DNA from: an uncultured Gemmata sp. | Lineage (GTDB): Bacteria; Planctomycetota; Planctomycetia; Gemmatales; Gemmataceae | Direction: 5' to 3' | NCBI GenBank assembly: GCA_937924775.1 | Contig: CALDUT010000001.1 | Span: 713,704-777,703 of the forward strand | Length of the DNA stretch: 64,000 nt | Part shown: one piece after another, positions 8,992 through 18,333 of the stretch | Layout: every line of letters starts with the position of its first letter | How positions within the stretch are numbered: the stretch's first letter is position 1 | Notes under the pieces: generated by a model | The model's input: only the letters and a program-made list of their open reading frames with translations | Told to the model about the DNA's origin: nothing | The model's database searches: none | Translations under genes and position numbers: made by a program

Positions 8992-11900
8992 CACTCCATA
9001 CCCCGCGATCATCGAGCGTCATCAGCTCGAGGTCTAAGTAAAGACGCATCCGCGCGATCAGATAATTGACCCAGTGCGCATAGAGCGTGTTCTGGGCGCT
9101 GAGCAAACCGCTTTGCGCTTGCAGCACCTGTTGCGTCAGAGCTGCCGCGCTGCCGGCATCCGAGCCCGCCCCCGGTACCGGCGGGGCGAACAGGATGGCT
9201 TCGGCATTGTCCACCTGCGCATAGCCGAGTTCGACCGACCGTTGCTGAATCCGGTACAGTTCGGCCAAGGTGCGCAGTTGTCGGATGTCGCTGCGAACAT
9301 CGTTGGCGATGTTGTCTTCGAACGCCATGAGGGTTCGGCGTTGGCGTTGGTAGGCTACAAGGGCCGCACGGTAATTGTTCCGCTCGGCGCGACGTACGAG
9401 AGGCAGATCCGCTCGAAACGTCAGTTGATGGCTGGTGCGGTCGCCGGAAAAAGCGACCGGATTGTTTCCACCGGGGGGGGTCGTACTATTTAAATCATAG
9501 CGAATATCGAAGACACCTTGTAATGAATTTGCGGTGACAGTTATTTGTCGCCACGCATCCACCACCTGGGCCCGGGCGTTCATCAGGTCAAACCGGTTGG
9601 CTAAGGCGGCTTGCGTGCCCGCAGCGTAAGCCTCATCCAGCGACGCGGTCAGCAAATCCAAACCGTCCACCAGCAACGGGGGCAACACTGGCCATTTTTT
9701 GTACAGCGCGGCGAGTCGTTCGTTTTGCGCACTGAGAACGACCAGGTAGAACGCATTAAACGCCCGCGTGAAAATATTTTCTTGCAGCAGTTGCCGTTCC
9801 CGGCCTTCTTTTTTGACCCACGGCTGGGTTTCGTACTCCCGAACCGCGAGTTCAAATTCGCCCAGATCGATTTCCGCGCTCAGGTCTGCGAGTTTTTCGG
9901 CTGTACCCGGGGGATCAGGGAGTTTTTTCAGTTCGCGATCGACCCGTTCGTCGAGGATTTTCCGCCGTTGCGCTCGGAGGTCCGCGAGTCGCGTCCGGGC
10001 TTGCTCTTCGGTGAGTTGGGCCGGTCCCCACGCGGCCCATCGCTTCTCTATATCTTGTGCAAACTGCGTTCCTTTCACAAGAGGGGATTCGGTCAACAAA
10101 CTCAACCACCGCTTGCGGAAGGCTGCGACAGGCTCGGCCGGGTCGAAACGAGCCGCTTCCAATTCCATGGCCCGGGCTTGGGCAAACAGCTCATCGAAGC
10201 GGGCCAATTGTTCCCGGATCGGCCGTAAGGGGGTATCGTCCAATTCCAAATGGACTGTCATCGGTAAACCCAGTTGTAGCTTGAAGTTATCGAGCGCGTC
10301 GAGATATTCGCGGATCCCCGGATTATTCCCGCCGCCGGTCAGCAGGTTCCCCCGGCTGAGAAGCAATTGCACCTCCACCTGCCCCACTTGCAGGGGCGAT
10401 TGCTGCCCGCCTTCACGGAAGGCTTGGTAAAGTCGTAACAATCGTTCCAACGCGGCGACGTTGCGCCGTTGGTTGTTGATTTGGGCTTCGAGGCGTAGCA
10501 GCGTGAGGTATCCAATGTTCGGAGCCGTCAGGTTGCCGCCAATGCCGCGCCCCAGATTCGGCGACAGCCCCTGCAAGCCATAGGGGTTGTTCGTGTAAGC
10601 GCCTCCCGCGGCGATCGCGACAAAGAAGATTTTGCGGAACCGGGCATAGGAACGAATGGCGTAGAGCAAGTTGCGTTCGGCTAGCGTCAGCGGTTCGAGG
10701 GTGACGGCCTTACCCCCATCACGCAAAAGTGGTTGAAACAGCGTGAGCGTGAGGTTGCTGACAGTAGTCGTGGGGTTATCGCCCGAAAGATCAATGACCA
10801 CCTGATTGGCCAGCCGAGCCAGCAGTTGCGCCCCGGTGGGGAACAGTTTGCGGATACTACCGTCGCTGGTGAATTGCCAGCGTTCCCCGCCGTTGGCTAA
10901 TTCCCGACCGGTTGAACGGCGGATCACTTCTTCGCCAAAAAACGCCAACGCGGCGAAGTTGAAGCGGGCCAGCGACACGGGCAGGGCCGCCAAATAGAGG
11001 TCTTCGCGGCGATCCTGGAATTCGCGGCTGTTGAATAACCCAAGTTCCACGGCCTGTTCGAGGCGAATGCGGTAGGCGGGTTGCTCGGTGGTGAGGGCAC
11101 GGAGATAATCGGCCGCGGGATCGTCCTTGGATGGCAGGTCGTCGCCACCCGGACCGACTGGATCGTTGCCCGCCGCCGCCGCCGGATCAACCGGCTTCGG
11201 TTGCGGCAAGCGTTCGGGCGGATTGGTGGCCGAATCCCGGGCCAGCGGTACGACGGCCACCGCGGGAACCGGCTGGCCGTCGTGTTCCACTTCCCCGGCC
11301 ACCACCATGACTGGTTCGCGATCTTCAACGACTGTCGGCGGTCGGAGTCGCCCCCCGGACCACGGGCTGAATTCATCGTGTCCGCGGCGAGAAATGATCA
11401 CCCCGGCCGGCGTGGTTTCCTCCTTCATCTGTTCGGCCGGGTGGGATCGCGTAGCAGCCGGGGCTTGTCCGAGCAATCCAGGATGTACCGCGGGCCCTTT
11501 GGTCTGCTTGTCGGGAACGATGGACGGCTCTGACAGCGAGGGCCGCAAGGTGGGATGGGCGGCCGATCGCGTGAACTTGTTCTCCTGCAGTTGGTAGGCC
11601 CAGCGGACTTCGTCGGCGGTGACGACCGGTGGCTGAGCCACGCGATCGGCCGCGCGGTTTTCCGCGTCCCACTGTTGGAGCTTCGCCAAGTATTCGTAAC
11701 CCTCGACGCGGCCAACCCCGGAACGCTTTGTGGGCTTCTGCGGATTGGGCGAGAGGGTTCGGGCAGCGAAATCATCAGGCGGGTAGGGGGGCCGGTCGGG
11801 ATTGGTCGGATCGGCGAAGCGGGATCGCGGATCGGGGTAAACGTGCCAGTTCTTCACCTGCCAATCTGGGAAAATGTTCTTCTGGGTGATGATCCCTTCA

Positions 11901-12013
11901 ACGTCCTTATCCGCCCGCTCACGCCAGTGGTGGCGTGTACAACCTGGGCCAACCAACAGTATCACCAGCGCCGCCGAGGCAACCGAGGGAAGGCAGCAAG
12001 CCGATCTGGGCAT
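8843..12013 (-). CDS. TolC-like outer-membrane efflux lipoprotein, extended
   Basis: At 1056 residues this is about twice the usual TolC length. The ATG at 12013 starts a lipoprotein signal with lipobox LVGPGC (predicted lipidated Cys at residue 25); the frame stays open to 12226 but without a better start. About 300 residues of disordered Pro-rich sequence follow, then two outer-membrane-efflux repeats rich in coiled-coil (for example LARFDELFAQARAMELEA, and later RAALVAYQRQRRTLMAFEDN). The end is a Pro/Gln-rich tail that overlaps the adaptor gene. Together with that adaptor it should form the outer part of a tripartite exporter. Confidence 0.85.
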   Translation of the reverse strand: MPRSACCLPSVASAALVILLVGPGCTRHHWRERADKDVEGIITQKNIFPDWQVKNWHVYPDPRSRFADPTNPDRPPYPPDDFAARTLSPNPQKPTKRSGVGRVEGYEYLAKLQQWDAENRAADRVAQPPVVTADEVRWAYQLQENKFTRSAAHPTLRPSLSEPSIVPDKQTKGPAVHPGLLGQAPAATRSHPAEQMKEETTPAGVIISRRGHDEFSPWSGGRLRPPTVVEDREPVMVVAGEVEHDGQPVPAVAVVPLARDSATNPPERLPQPKPVDPAAAAGNDPVGPGGDDLPSKDDPAADYLRALTTEQPAYRIRLEQAVELGLFNSREFQDRREDLYLAALPVSLARFNFAALAFFGEEVIRRSTGRELANGGERWQFTSDGSIRKLFPTGAQLLARLANQVVIDLSGDNPTTTVSNLTLTLFQPLLRDGGKAVTLEPLTLAERNLLYAIRSYARFRKIFFVAIAAGGAYTNNPYGLQGLSPNLGRGIGGNLTAPNIGYLTLLRLEAQINNQRRNVAALERLLRLYQAFREGGQQSPLQVGQVEVQLLLSRGNLLTGGGNNPGIREYLDALDNFKLQLGLPMTVHLELDDTPLRPIREQLARFDELFAQARAMELEAARFDPAEPVAAFRKRWLSLLTESPLVKGTQFAQDIEKRWAAWGPAQLTEEQARTRLADLRAQRRKILDERVDRELKKLPDPPGTAEKLADLSAEIDLGEFELAVREYETQPWVKKEGRERQLLQENIFTRAFNAFYLVVLSAQNERLAALYKKWPVLPPLLVDGLDLLTASLDEAYAAGTQAALANRFDLMNARAQVVDAWRQITVTANSLQGVFDIRYDLNSTTPPGGNNPVAFSGDRTSHQLTFRADLPLVRRAERNNYRAALVAYQRQRRTLMAFEDNIANDVRSDIRQLRTLAELYRIQQRSVELGYAQVDNAEAILFAPPVPGAGSDAGSAAALTQQVLQAQSGLLSAQNTLYAHWVNYLIARMRLYLDLELMTLDDRGVWSDEPFNRIDNPTQPSVQPGGERLPAPRPIGLGPPQFPQQRAESPAIADRR

Positions 12014-12468
12014 AGCGCACCTGTGCAGAACCCGTAAAACGGAGAATCCAGCACGTTCGATATCGGCCGCACAGTTTGGGCGAGTTGAAGAGAAGACAAG
12101 GAAGTTTCCACCCGGATTTCTGGCACGCTTGCCCAGTTTTCGTTGCTTGCGCCGTTGCCTGGCCCGGACCCGCAAATCCGCCTCCTTCCCACGCCAGCTC
12201 TTCCCCGGGACGGTGAAGGCCCCCATTCACCTTCATCCACGGGGAATTGACGGTCCGGGGGCGTTTCCCGCAGATGATCGGGCCACTGCACCATCGGTGG
12301 GGCCTTCCGAATGTCGAAGGCCAAGGATCGCCGGGGTTTCGTGACCGCAAACACCGGTAACAGGGTGGACCGACCTGGAACAAACCCACGCCGCGATTCT
12401 TCTTCTCAGGGAGTGGCCGGGTTGCGAATAGCCAACGCCGCGCTTGGGGGAGGGATGCTGCTACCGCG
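12014..12468. other. Intergenic region, no gene recognised
   Basis: About 455 bp upstream of the TolC-like gene. Several overlapping open frames exist on both strands, but they are Arg/Pro-rich shadows without a ribosome-binding site. It probably holds the promoter of the TolC-adaptor operon, though no clear -35/-10 pair was found. Confidence 0.4.
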
Positions 12469-12579
12469 TTACGGCAGGCTGTGCCGCGGTGGCTGCTGCT
12501 TGCGGAGCAAAACAGCCGTCAGGCCATACATTCCCACGAACAGCACCACACCGAACGCAATCATGTTGACCGTCATCAT
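12469..12579 (-). CDS. Small single-helix membrane protein (36 aa)
   Basis: Encodes one hydrophobic helix (MIAFGVVLFVGMYGLTAVLL) followed by a short basic tail, RKQQPPRHSLP. A strong ribosome-binding site (GAGGA, about seven bases before the ATG at 12579) supports it as a real gene; a second ATG directly follows at 12576. No family is recognised. It stands alone, divergent from dps with about 270 bp between the starts. Confidence 0.6.
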   Translation of the reverse strand: MMTVNMIAFGVVLFVGMYGLTAVLLRKQQPPRHSLP

Positions 12580-12847
12580 GGTTCGTCCTCGCAGCGGTTT
12601 CGCGTGGCGACTGCGGGTATCCCCGGAGTCTCTTCTAATTAACCATAAAAAGATCAACTTGTCCACAATAATTCCGTGCCCCCCCGGCTCCATGACGTTT
12701 CCGAACGCTCCCCCGCTCAAGCCCGTTTGGAAACGCAGGATTCCGCCAGCATATCCTGGCATCGCGAACCGGTTTGAGTGACTGTAGAATTTCGCAAATC
12801 TGTTAGAATAGCACCGGTGGCTGGTAAAACTCTGGGGAGGATCCATT

Positions 12848-13402
12848 ATGACGACACGAACTGCAACCAAAACCAATTCGAAAGCCGAAACCAGCGTAGC
12901 CACGGTCAAACCCGGCGCGACAACTCCGTTTGCTACCCGCAACGACATCGACGCCAGCCACCGGGGGCAACTGGTGGCAATTCTCAATCAGATCCTTGCG
13001 GACCTCAGCGACCTCCATTCGCAAACCAAGTTTGCCCATTGGAATGTGAAAGGGCCGAATTTCATTGCCCTCCACAAGCTCTTCGACGAACTGGCCGGCG
13101 AATTGGCCGAGCATGTCGATGATGTGGCCGAGCGGGTCACAGCCCTCGGCGGAGTGGCTCACGGCACGGTACGGCAAGCCGCAAGCGTCAGCCGCCTGCC
13201 CGAATTTCCAGCCCACACCTTCCACGGCTTGGACGTGGTCGCGGCTTTGGCCGACCGCTTCGCTGCAGTGGGAAAGACCGTGCGGGCCGCCATCGATGCA
13301 ACCGACAAACTGGGTGATGCGGGCAGCGCCGATCTTTTCACCGGTATTTCCCGAGATCTGGATAAAGCCCTCTACTTCCTCGAAGCCCACTTACAAGGAT
13401 GA
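12848..13402 (+). CDS. dps: Dps-family ferritin-like DNA-protection protein
   Basis: Forms 12-subunit cages that oxidise and store iron and can bind DNA. The 184-residue protein has a 40-residue Lys/Thr-rich N-terminal tail (likely DNA-binding), then the ferritin helix bundle. Ferroxidase ligands typical of Dps are all present with correct spacing: His64, His76, Asp91 and Glu95. The motif KFAHWNVKGPNFIALH is diagnostic. A GGGAGG site seven bases before the ATG supports the start. The end overlaps the end of the convergent downstream gene by 12 bp. Confidence 0.95.
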   Translation: MTTRTATKTNSKAETSVATVKPGATTPFATRNDIDASHRGQLVAILNQILADLSDLHSQTKFAHWNVKGPNFIALHKLFDELAGELAEHVDDVAERVTALGGVAHGTVRQAASVSRLPEFPAHTFHGLDVVAALADRFAAVGKTVRAAIDATDKLGDAGSADLFTGISRDLDKALYFLEAHLQG

Positions 13403-13750
13403 ATGCTCGACCCACAGCGCGATAGCCACCACGACGATGAAAAGCACCACCAGCCCCAGGCAGCCGCGGTTGACCACCCGCGGCGGGGCCAGTTGGGCCC
13501 GCAACGCCGCGACGGCTTCGTCGCAGGCGCGGAGGAATCCGTCGCGGTCGTCGAGCTGGGGATAATTCCCGTCGTGGACCAGCTTATTGCGGACAGTGGC
13601 GATAAACCGGAGCTTCTTCACCAACTCCGGGGATAGTCGATCTTGTACGCTGCTCGTCTTCTCATGCAGGCCTTTGCCCGTCGCTCCCAGTTGTTCCAAG
13701 AGCGATTCCAGAGCCTTCACCCGCGTGATCGCCAGGGCAATATCACTCAT
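13391..13750 (-). CDS. HEPN-like/DUF4145-like protein with C-terminal membrane helix
   Basis: A 119-residue, mostly helical protein. The segment FIATVRNKLVHDGNYPQLDD carries an R-x4-H motif (RNKLVH) of the kind found in HEPN and DUF4145-type domains. The last 20 residues form a transmembrane helix (CLGLVVLFIVVVAIALWV). The ATG at 13750 is preferred over the TTG at 13768. In HEPN toxins R-x4-H is the RNase site, but DUF4145-like domains carry the same motif without proven activity and no antitoxin gene is adjacent, so nuclease activity is not claimed. Confidence 0.65.
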   Translation of the reverse strand: MSDIALAITRVKALESLLEQLGATGKGLHEKTSSVQDRLSPELVKKLRFIATVRNKLVHDGNYPQLDDRDGFLRACDEAVAALRAQLAPPRVVNRGCLGLVVLFIVVVAIALWVEHSSL

Positions 13751-13859
13751 CAAAAACTCAGAATCCAAGAATTCCCCACAGGACGGGGAGAAAGCACACT
13801 TCGACCAAGATCCCCTGAGCCGTGGCGGCCAAGGGGGGTACTGTTCGACGACAATCGCC

Positions 13860-14150
13860 TCAGGCCGTGGTGGCTAGGTGGGGGTTGAAGAAAACCATCT
13901 TCCACGGCCGGAGCGTCCAGCGGAGAAAAACCCCGGCTTGAAAGAACGGGTCGGCGCGAATCAGAGCTTCGACCGCTTCGGGAGAATCGGCTTCGTAAAT
14001 GATCAGGGCGCCAAAGCCATCGTCGGTGGGGCCTGACGCGAACAATTGGTTCTTCTCGATCAAACTGGCCAGATAGGCACGGTGGGCCGGCCGGTGCGTG
14101 TTCACCAACTGCTGATCCTGGCTGTATTCGATGATGGCCGCGTACTTCAT
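13860..14150 (-). CDS. YCII-family small protein
   Basis: A 96-residue protein matching the YCII/YciI alpha-beta fold. It starts MKYAAIIEYSQD, has a conserved HRPAHRAYL helix, then GPTDDGFGALIIYEADSPEAV and ADPFFQAGVF. The His and Asp residues fit the putative active-site pair of the family, whose function is generally unknown. The start overlaps the stop of the upstream DUF6580 gene by four bases (ATGA), implying translational coupling. Confidence 0.85.
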   Translation of the reverse strand: MKYAAIIEYSQDQQLVNTHRPAHRAYLASLIEKNQLFASGPTDDGFGALIIYEADSPEAVEALIRADPFFQAGVFLRWTLRPWKMVFFNPHLATTA

Positions 14151-14746
14151 AACCGCCCCTCTTCTGGCACCAGTGCCCGTTCGCGGCGATGATATACCGC
14201 ACTCAGGGCCGCATGCGTTCCAAAGAACACCGCACTGAAACCCACATCACCCAACAGCGTACCGCGATAAAACGGAATCGCCGCGATGTAACAGTTCCAT
14301 AATCCCTCCCCGGAGTAGCCGTAGGGCAAGGCTTGGTGGAGCCAACTGACAAAATTACTCACCAAGAAGAAAATTATGCTCGTACCAAAACCGATTGCCA
14401 CGGCTCGGCTCACCGAGGGCGAAGGCCGCAACAGCCACCAACCCAGGACGACATAGGAACCCATGTACAGATACGTCAGCGGGTATGGTTCCCACCACGG
14501 CGTGGTGAGGGACAAGCACAGGTCTTTGAGAGCGATCGCGACGGTGATAATCACCAGCCCTCTCCATACACCCAGCCGGGCCCCGCTGAACAGCGCCAAG
14601 GCCCCAATCACCGACGCATTCCACAGCCGGTATTCCGGGGCGAGTTGCGTGAACGTGACCGTCATGGCCACAACCAGACCCCAACCGGCCACCACCAACC
14701 CCCACGTTATCAGCTGGCCTGACGGCCCCCCACACGGCGATAGCAT
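14147..14746 (-). CDS. DUF6580-like integral membrane protein
   Basis: A 199-residue membrane protein with about five helices. The motif WNASVIGALALFSGARLG and the C-terminal IPFYRGTLLGDVGFSAVFFG match the pattern of the DUF6580 family, assigned from memory of the pattern. The first ATG of the hydrophobic region is at 14746; a TTG 51 bases further upstream is possible. Followed by the YCII gene in a coupled pair. Function unknown. Confidence 0.7.
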   Translation of the reverse strand: MLSPCGGPSGQLITWGLVVAGWGLVVAMTVTFTQLAPEYRLWNASVIGALALFSGARLGVWRGLVIITVAIALKDLCLSLTTPWWEPYPLTYLYMGSYVVLGWWLLRPSPSVSRAVAIGFGTSIIFFLVSNFVSWLHQALPYGYSGEGLWNCYIAAIPFYRGTLLGDVGFSAVFFGTHAALSAVYHRRERALVPEEGRL

Positions 14747-14877
14747 GCCCTCATTCTCCGACCCACAACATCGAGGAGATGTTAGAGATACGAACAACTG
14801 CCTGCAAGTCGGCTCTCTTGTGGGCTTCTGGCCGTACGCGAAGTACGCCCAGTCGATCGATTTCCCGTCGTGCTCAG

Positions 14878-15036
14878 AGGTCGCCGTTTGCCAAGTCAGA
14901 AAAGCGTGCCCATTGGCCGGAAAAAACCGTGAAAAAGCGATGAGTATTCATATGTTCAATAATGGCCAGGACTTCTGTTCGACATTCTAACAATCGCCGA
15001 CGTTCTCCGGGAAACATTGTTCGCCACAAGTCGACG
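14878..15036 (-). repeat. Dispersed ~160-bp inverted-repeat element, copy B (diverged)
   Basis: Aligns along its length with the copy at 27271-27430 in the same orientation. The shared 12-mer is present as CGACATTCTAAC (14980-14991), preceding CGCCGACG and a decayed palindrome GTTCTCCGGGAAAC (15002-15015). The termini (AGGTCGCCGTTTG and CACAAGTCGACG) are degraded versions of the inverted repeats. The subterminal CAGAAAAGCGTGCC is kept. It lies downstream of the L-2-hydroxyglutarate oxidase gene. Confidence 0.7.
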
Positions 15037-15085
15037 CCCCAGCAGTGGTTGTGGCCATGGCTGACCACTGTCGCGATCCGGCCTG

Positions 15086-16279
15086 CTAACGCAACTGCTG
15101 CAGGGCCATTTCGGCGATGTGGCGGCCGATAGCCAACGACGCGGTCGCCGCTGGGGAGGGGGCGTTGAGAACGTGGATCATCCGGTCGGTCTGTTTGATG
15201 AAGAAATCGTCGACCAACTGGCCATCAGGAGCGATCGCTTGAGCCCGCACACCGGCCCCAGCCGGGACCAAATCGTGGAACGACACTTCTGGAATCAACT
15301 GCCGTAGCGACTGCCAGAAGGCGCGGCGGCTCAGCGACCGGTACATTTCCGCCAGCCCCGCCCGCCAGAACTTTCCGCTCATTTTCCAAAAGCCGGGGTA
15401 AGTCAGATAGTCGCAGATATCACGCCAACAAACATCGCGAAAGCGATACCCTTCGCGGCAGAAGGCGAGGACGGCGTTGGGGCCACATTCCACGCCGCCG
15501 TCGATCATCCGGGTGAAGTGGACACCCAGAAACGGTAGCCGCGGATCGGGTACCGGGTAGATCAAATGCCGGCACAGATGTGCGGCCTGCGGTTTGAGCT
15601 GAAAGTATTCGCCGCGAAAGGGCACGATCCGCACGCCGGGTTCGACCCCGCATTGCCGAGCGACACGATCCGACTGCAACCCCGCGCAGTTCACCAACAA
15701 CCTGGCTTGGATCGGGCCACTCGTCGTTTCCGCTTCGATCCCATTGGCTATCCGCCGGCCGGTCAGGAATCGGCTTTGCAGGCGCACGCGGCTGCCGCTG
15801 GCTTGGATCCGCTGGGCGTACACTTCGGCCACGGTTTTGTAGTTGACGATGCCCGTTTCGGTCACGCGCAGGGCCGCGACACCGGCGACATGCGGTTCAA
15901 TGTCTCGCATCTGTTGGGGTGTGAGCCAGCGCAGATCGCGCAGGCCGTTGGCCGTGCCACGGCGTTCGAGTTCGGCCAATGCGGGCAGCTCGCGGGGATG
16001 TGTGGCGACCACGAGCTTCCCACAGCGTTCGTGCGGAATGCCGTTATCTTCACAGAAGCGGTAAAGCCACTGCCGACCTTCAACACACGTCCGGGCCTTG
16101 GCCGAGCCGGGCTTGTAGTAGAGGCCGGAGTGAATCACCCCGCTGTTGTGCCCGGTTTGATGCTGGGCGAGATACTTTTCCGCTTCGATCACCGTGACCG
16201 CGATACGTTCAGCGAGGGCCAAGCCGGTGGCCAGCCCGACAATCCCCCCGCCGACGATGAGAACATCCGTTGTGTGCAT
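15086..16279 (-). CDS. lhgO: L-2-hydroxyglutarate oxidase/dehydrogenase (FAD-dependent)
   Basis: Oxidises L-2-hydroxyglutarate to 2-oxoglutarate using FAD. The 397-residue protein begins with the FAD-binding glycine motif VLIVGGGIVGLATG. The family-typical segment QTGHNSGVIHSGLYYKPGSAKA follows, with KLVVATHPRELPAL and GIVNYKTVAEVYA further on. The C-terminal part holds MIHVLNAPSPAATASLAIG, which closes the FAD site. The ATG at 16279 is chosen because the dinucleotide-binding fold starts there; the frame is open to 16330, overlapping the next gene's stop. Length and motif order fit LhgO. Confidence 0.9.
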   Translation of the reverse strand: MHTTDVLIVGGGIVGLATGLALAERIAVTVIEAEKYLAQHQTGHNSGVIHSGLYYKPGSAKARTCVEGRQWLYRFCEDNGIPHERCGKLVVATHPRELPALAELERRGTANGLRDLRWLTPQQMRDIEPHVAGVAALRVTETGIVNYKTVAEVYAQRIQASGSRVRLQSRFLTGRRIANGIEAETTSGPIQARLLVNCAGLQSDRVARQCGVEPGVRIVPFRGEYFQLKPQAAHLCRHLIYPVPDPRLPFLGVHFTRMIDGGVECGPNAVLAFCREGYRFRDVCWRDICDYLTYPGFWKMSGKFWRAGLAEMYRSLSRRAFWQSLRQLIPEVSFHDLVPAGAGVRAQAIAPDGQLVDDFFIKQTDRMIHVLNAPSPAATASLAIGRHIAEMALQQLR

Positions 16280-16326
16280 GCAATTCCAAACCGCTTCGCC
16301 GCGATCCCCGTGTTCCATCGATTCTG

Positions 16327-18033
16327 TCACCGCGGACCGCCGATAACTTCAACCATTTTTTCGGTCTGCATCGGGCGATCACTGAGGCAATCGGCGGCCA
16401 TTTGTACGCGGAACCACGCCTGATCGGGTTTTTTGCCCTCGAAAGTGATGGTGTAGGTTGTTTCGCCGTAAGCGGGAATCGTTTCGGCGGCAAAGAGGAT
16501 GAGGTTATTCTCGACGCGAACATTGGGCGTAGTCTGAACCACGCTGACGGCCTCCGGAATTTCGATACGCACGCGAACATCGCGAGCGGCTTCCCCCCCG
16601 GTGTTCTTCACTTTCACGGTGAAAACACCCTGTTTACCTACCGGAATTGTCAGGGGTTGGAATTTCGTTTCCCAGACCAGAGCCGCCGTCCCGGCGAAGA
16701 CGGTGGCAAGTTCCTGGCTGGCCCGTTGGCCCCGGGCGTCGCTGGCACTAGCGACGACCACCCGCCGCCCGGTGGTGTTGGCTTTGATCGCAAAACGGTA
16801 CGATTGGGCTTCGCCCGGTTCCAGGCGAGGTAATTGCCACACGATCGAATCGCGGTACAGTTGCCCGCCGTGGGTTTTCATCGTCGGTGTACAGTCGCTG
16901 GGAATGGTACCGGTGATCTTCAGATGGGTACACGGCAGTGTGCCGGTATTGCGCACAACGATCTCGTAGCGGGCACTCTCGCCGGCATTGACCACGCCGG
17001 TCGGTCCGGTCAGTTTCACGTCCAGACCGGGCACCAGCACTTGGGTTCGCGCCTCGGCGGGTTTGTCGGGCACCACACGCGAACCGGTGACGCTCGTGAG
17101 TGTGTAGACATCCTTCGATTCCCGCGGTGTGACGCGGTATTCGATCACCTTGCGCTCCCGTGGTTGCAGTTTGGCAATCTCCCACATCCACTGCTGCCCT
17201 TCGGGCGTGGTCAACTTTTTCCCACCGGTGGTGATCGCCTCCACTTCCGCCGATGGCGGTAGATTTTCCAGCACGCGGACATTCTCGGCTGGCACACGGC
17301 CCGTGTTCTCGACCAGCACTCGCACCGTGAACGGTTCATCGCGAACGGTTTGGGGAGGGGCCGATTTGGTGATCTTGATGGTGGGCTTGGCGATTTTCGT
17401 TGTCACCGCTTGGCCGTGTTCAAAGCGGACGTAGGCGATGTTCTTCAACTCCGTGGCATTGGGTTTGTGTCGCAGTACCAGTTCGATGGTTTGGCTCTGC
17501 CCGGCTTTGAGAGTGCCGAACGACCAAACCAACTGCCGCTTTTTATCGGCCGGGTCGGGCTTGTCAGGTTCCGGTTCGGCTTTCACCACCTGTTCGACGT
17601 CTGCTGAGAGGGGATTGCGTACGGTGACCGAGTGAGCATCGGCGGAAGAAACATTGGCCACAGTGATGAGGTATTTGATGTCGTCGCCAGGGGCGGCATC
17701 GGCCGGTACACGCACGCGGATAGTGACGATCGGATAGGGTGGATCGGGGACATCGGCTCCGCGCGTCGGCCCGGCCACTGTGCGGGCCGGAAATCCTCCC
17801 CCCGGCTGCCGGAATTGCGCCGGTTCGACGTTCGGATCGTCGATGGGTGGAACGTCGAGCCGGGGCAGGGTTTCGGCGGGGCTGGAGGGCGGCGTGGGGA
17901 GGTGGAACTTCAGCTCAGCCGGCGGGGGGGTCGTCGGGTACTGTGCGGGTGCGGCCAACGCCACCCATGCCCACACCGCCGCCACTGCCGCGCCGCCGGT
18001 GACGACCGACCGTGCTTGTTTGCCAACGCTCAT
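16327..18033 (-). CDS. Secreted DUF11/CARDB repeat protein
   Basis: A 568-residue protein with a signal peptide (VVTGGAAVAAVWAWVALAAPA), a Pro-rich linker, then about four Ig-like beta-sandwich repeats of the DUF11/CARDB class. Each carries a pattern like YLITVANVSSADAHSVTVRN or YEIVVRNTGTLPCTHLKITG. Such repeats are structural and occur in cell-surface proteins. The ATG at 18033 has an excellent GGAGG site. The stop is close to the next gene start, so the two may be cotranscribed. Confidence 0.85.
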   Translation of the reverse strand: MSVGKQARSVVTGGAAVAAVWAWVALAAPAQYPTTPPPAELKFHLPTPPSSPAETLPRLDVPPIDDPNVEPAQFRQPGGGFPARTVAGPTRGADVPDPPYPIVTIRVRVPADAAPGDDIKYLITVANVSSADAHSVTVRNPLSADVEQVVKAEPEPDKPDPADKKRQLVWSFGTLKAGQSQTIELVLRHKPNATELKNIAYVRFEHGQAVTTKIAKPTIKITKSAPPQTVRDEPFTVRVLVENTGRVPAENVRVLENLPPSAEVEAITTGGKKLTTPEGQQWMWEIAKLQPRERKVIEYRVTPRESKDVYTLTSVTGSRVVPDKPAEARTQVLVPGLDVKLTGPTGVVNAGESARYEIVVRNTGTLPCTHLKITGTIPSDCTPTMKTHGGQLYRDSIVWQLPRLEPGEAQSYRFAIKANTTGRRVVVASASDARGQRASQELATVFAGTAALVWETKFQPLTIPVGKQGVFTVKVKNTGGEAARDVRVRIEIPEAVSVVQTTPNVRVENNLILFAAETIPAYGETTYTITFEGKKPDQAWFRVQMAADCLSDRPMQTEKMVEVIGGPR

Positions 18034-18333
18034 CGCGTATCCTCCGCGATTCACCCACTCTCCGCGGGGATATAGCGTCGGGAGGAAATTTGCGAAAGAT
18101 CAACTGATGCGGAAAACTGGAAACTTCACATCCGTTGCCAGCGACCGACTTCTCCCACCGCGTTGCCTGCGTACCCAGATGCATACACTGTCGCCGCGGG
18201 GCCACTGCCGAGGCGGTGATTGTCGCCAGAGTGTCCTAGTTTCAGCACTTTCGCGCTGCCAGCCCACCTTGAGAAGTCAGCCGGAGCTTCTGGCGGAAAG
18301 TGTTTTCGTGCATCCGCGGCGCGAGGCGGGGTG
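18034..18333. other. Intergenic region upstream of DUF11 gene
   Basis: Three hundred bases between the DUF11 gene start and the stop of the next minus-strand gene. No gene, terminator or repeat recognised beyond the ribosome-binding site of the DUF11 gene. Confidence 0.4.

Noticed and set aside
12794..12821. GTTAGAATAGCACC resembles the conserved 12-mer of the dispersed repeat
   Set aside because: No terminal repeats or palindrome around it; more likely part of the dps promoter or chance.
16270..16833. Plus-strand 187-aa frame across the L-2-hydroxyglutarate oxidase/DUF11 junction
   Set aside because: Antisense shadow; no motif, and both minus-strand genes are well supported.
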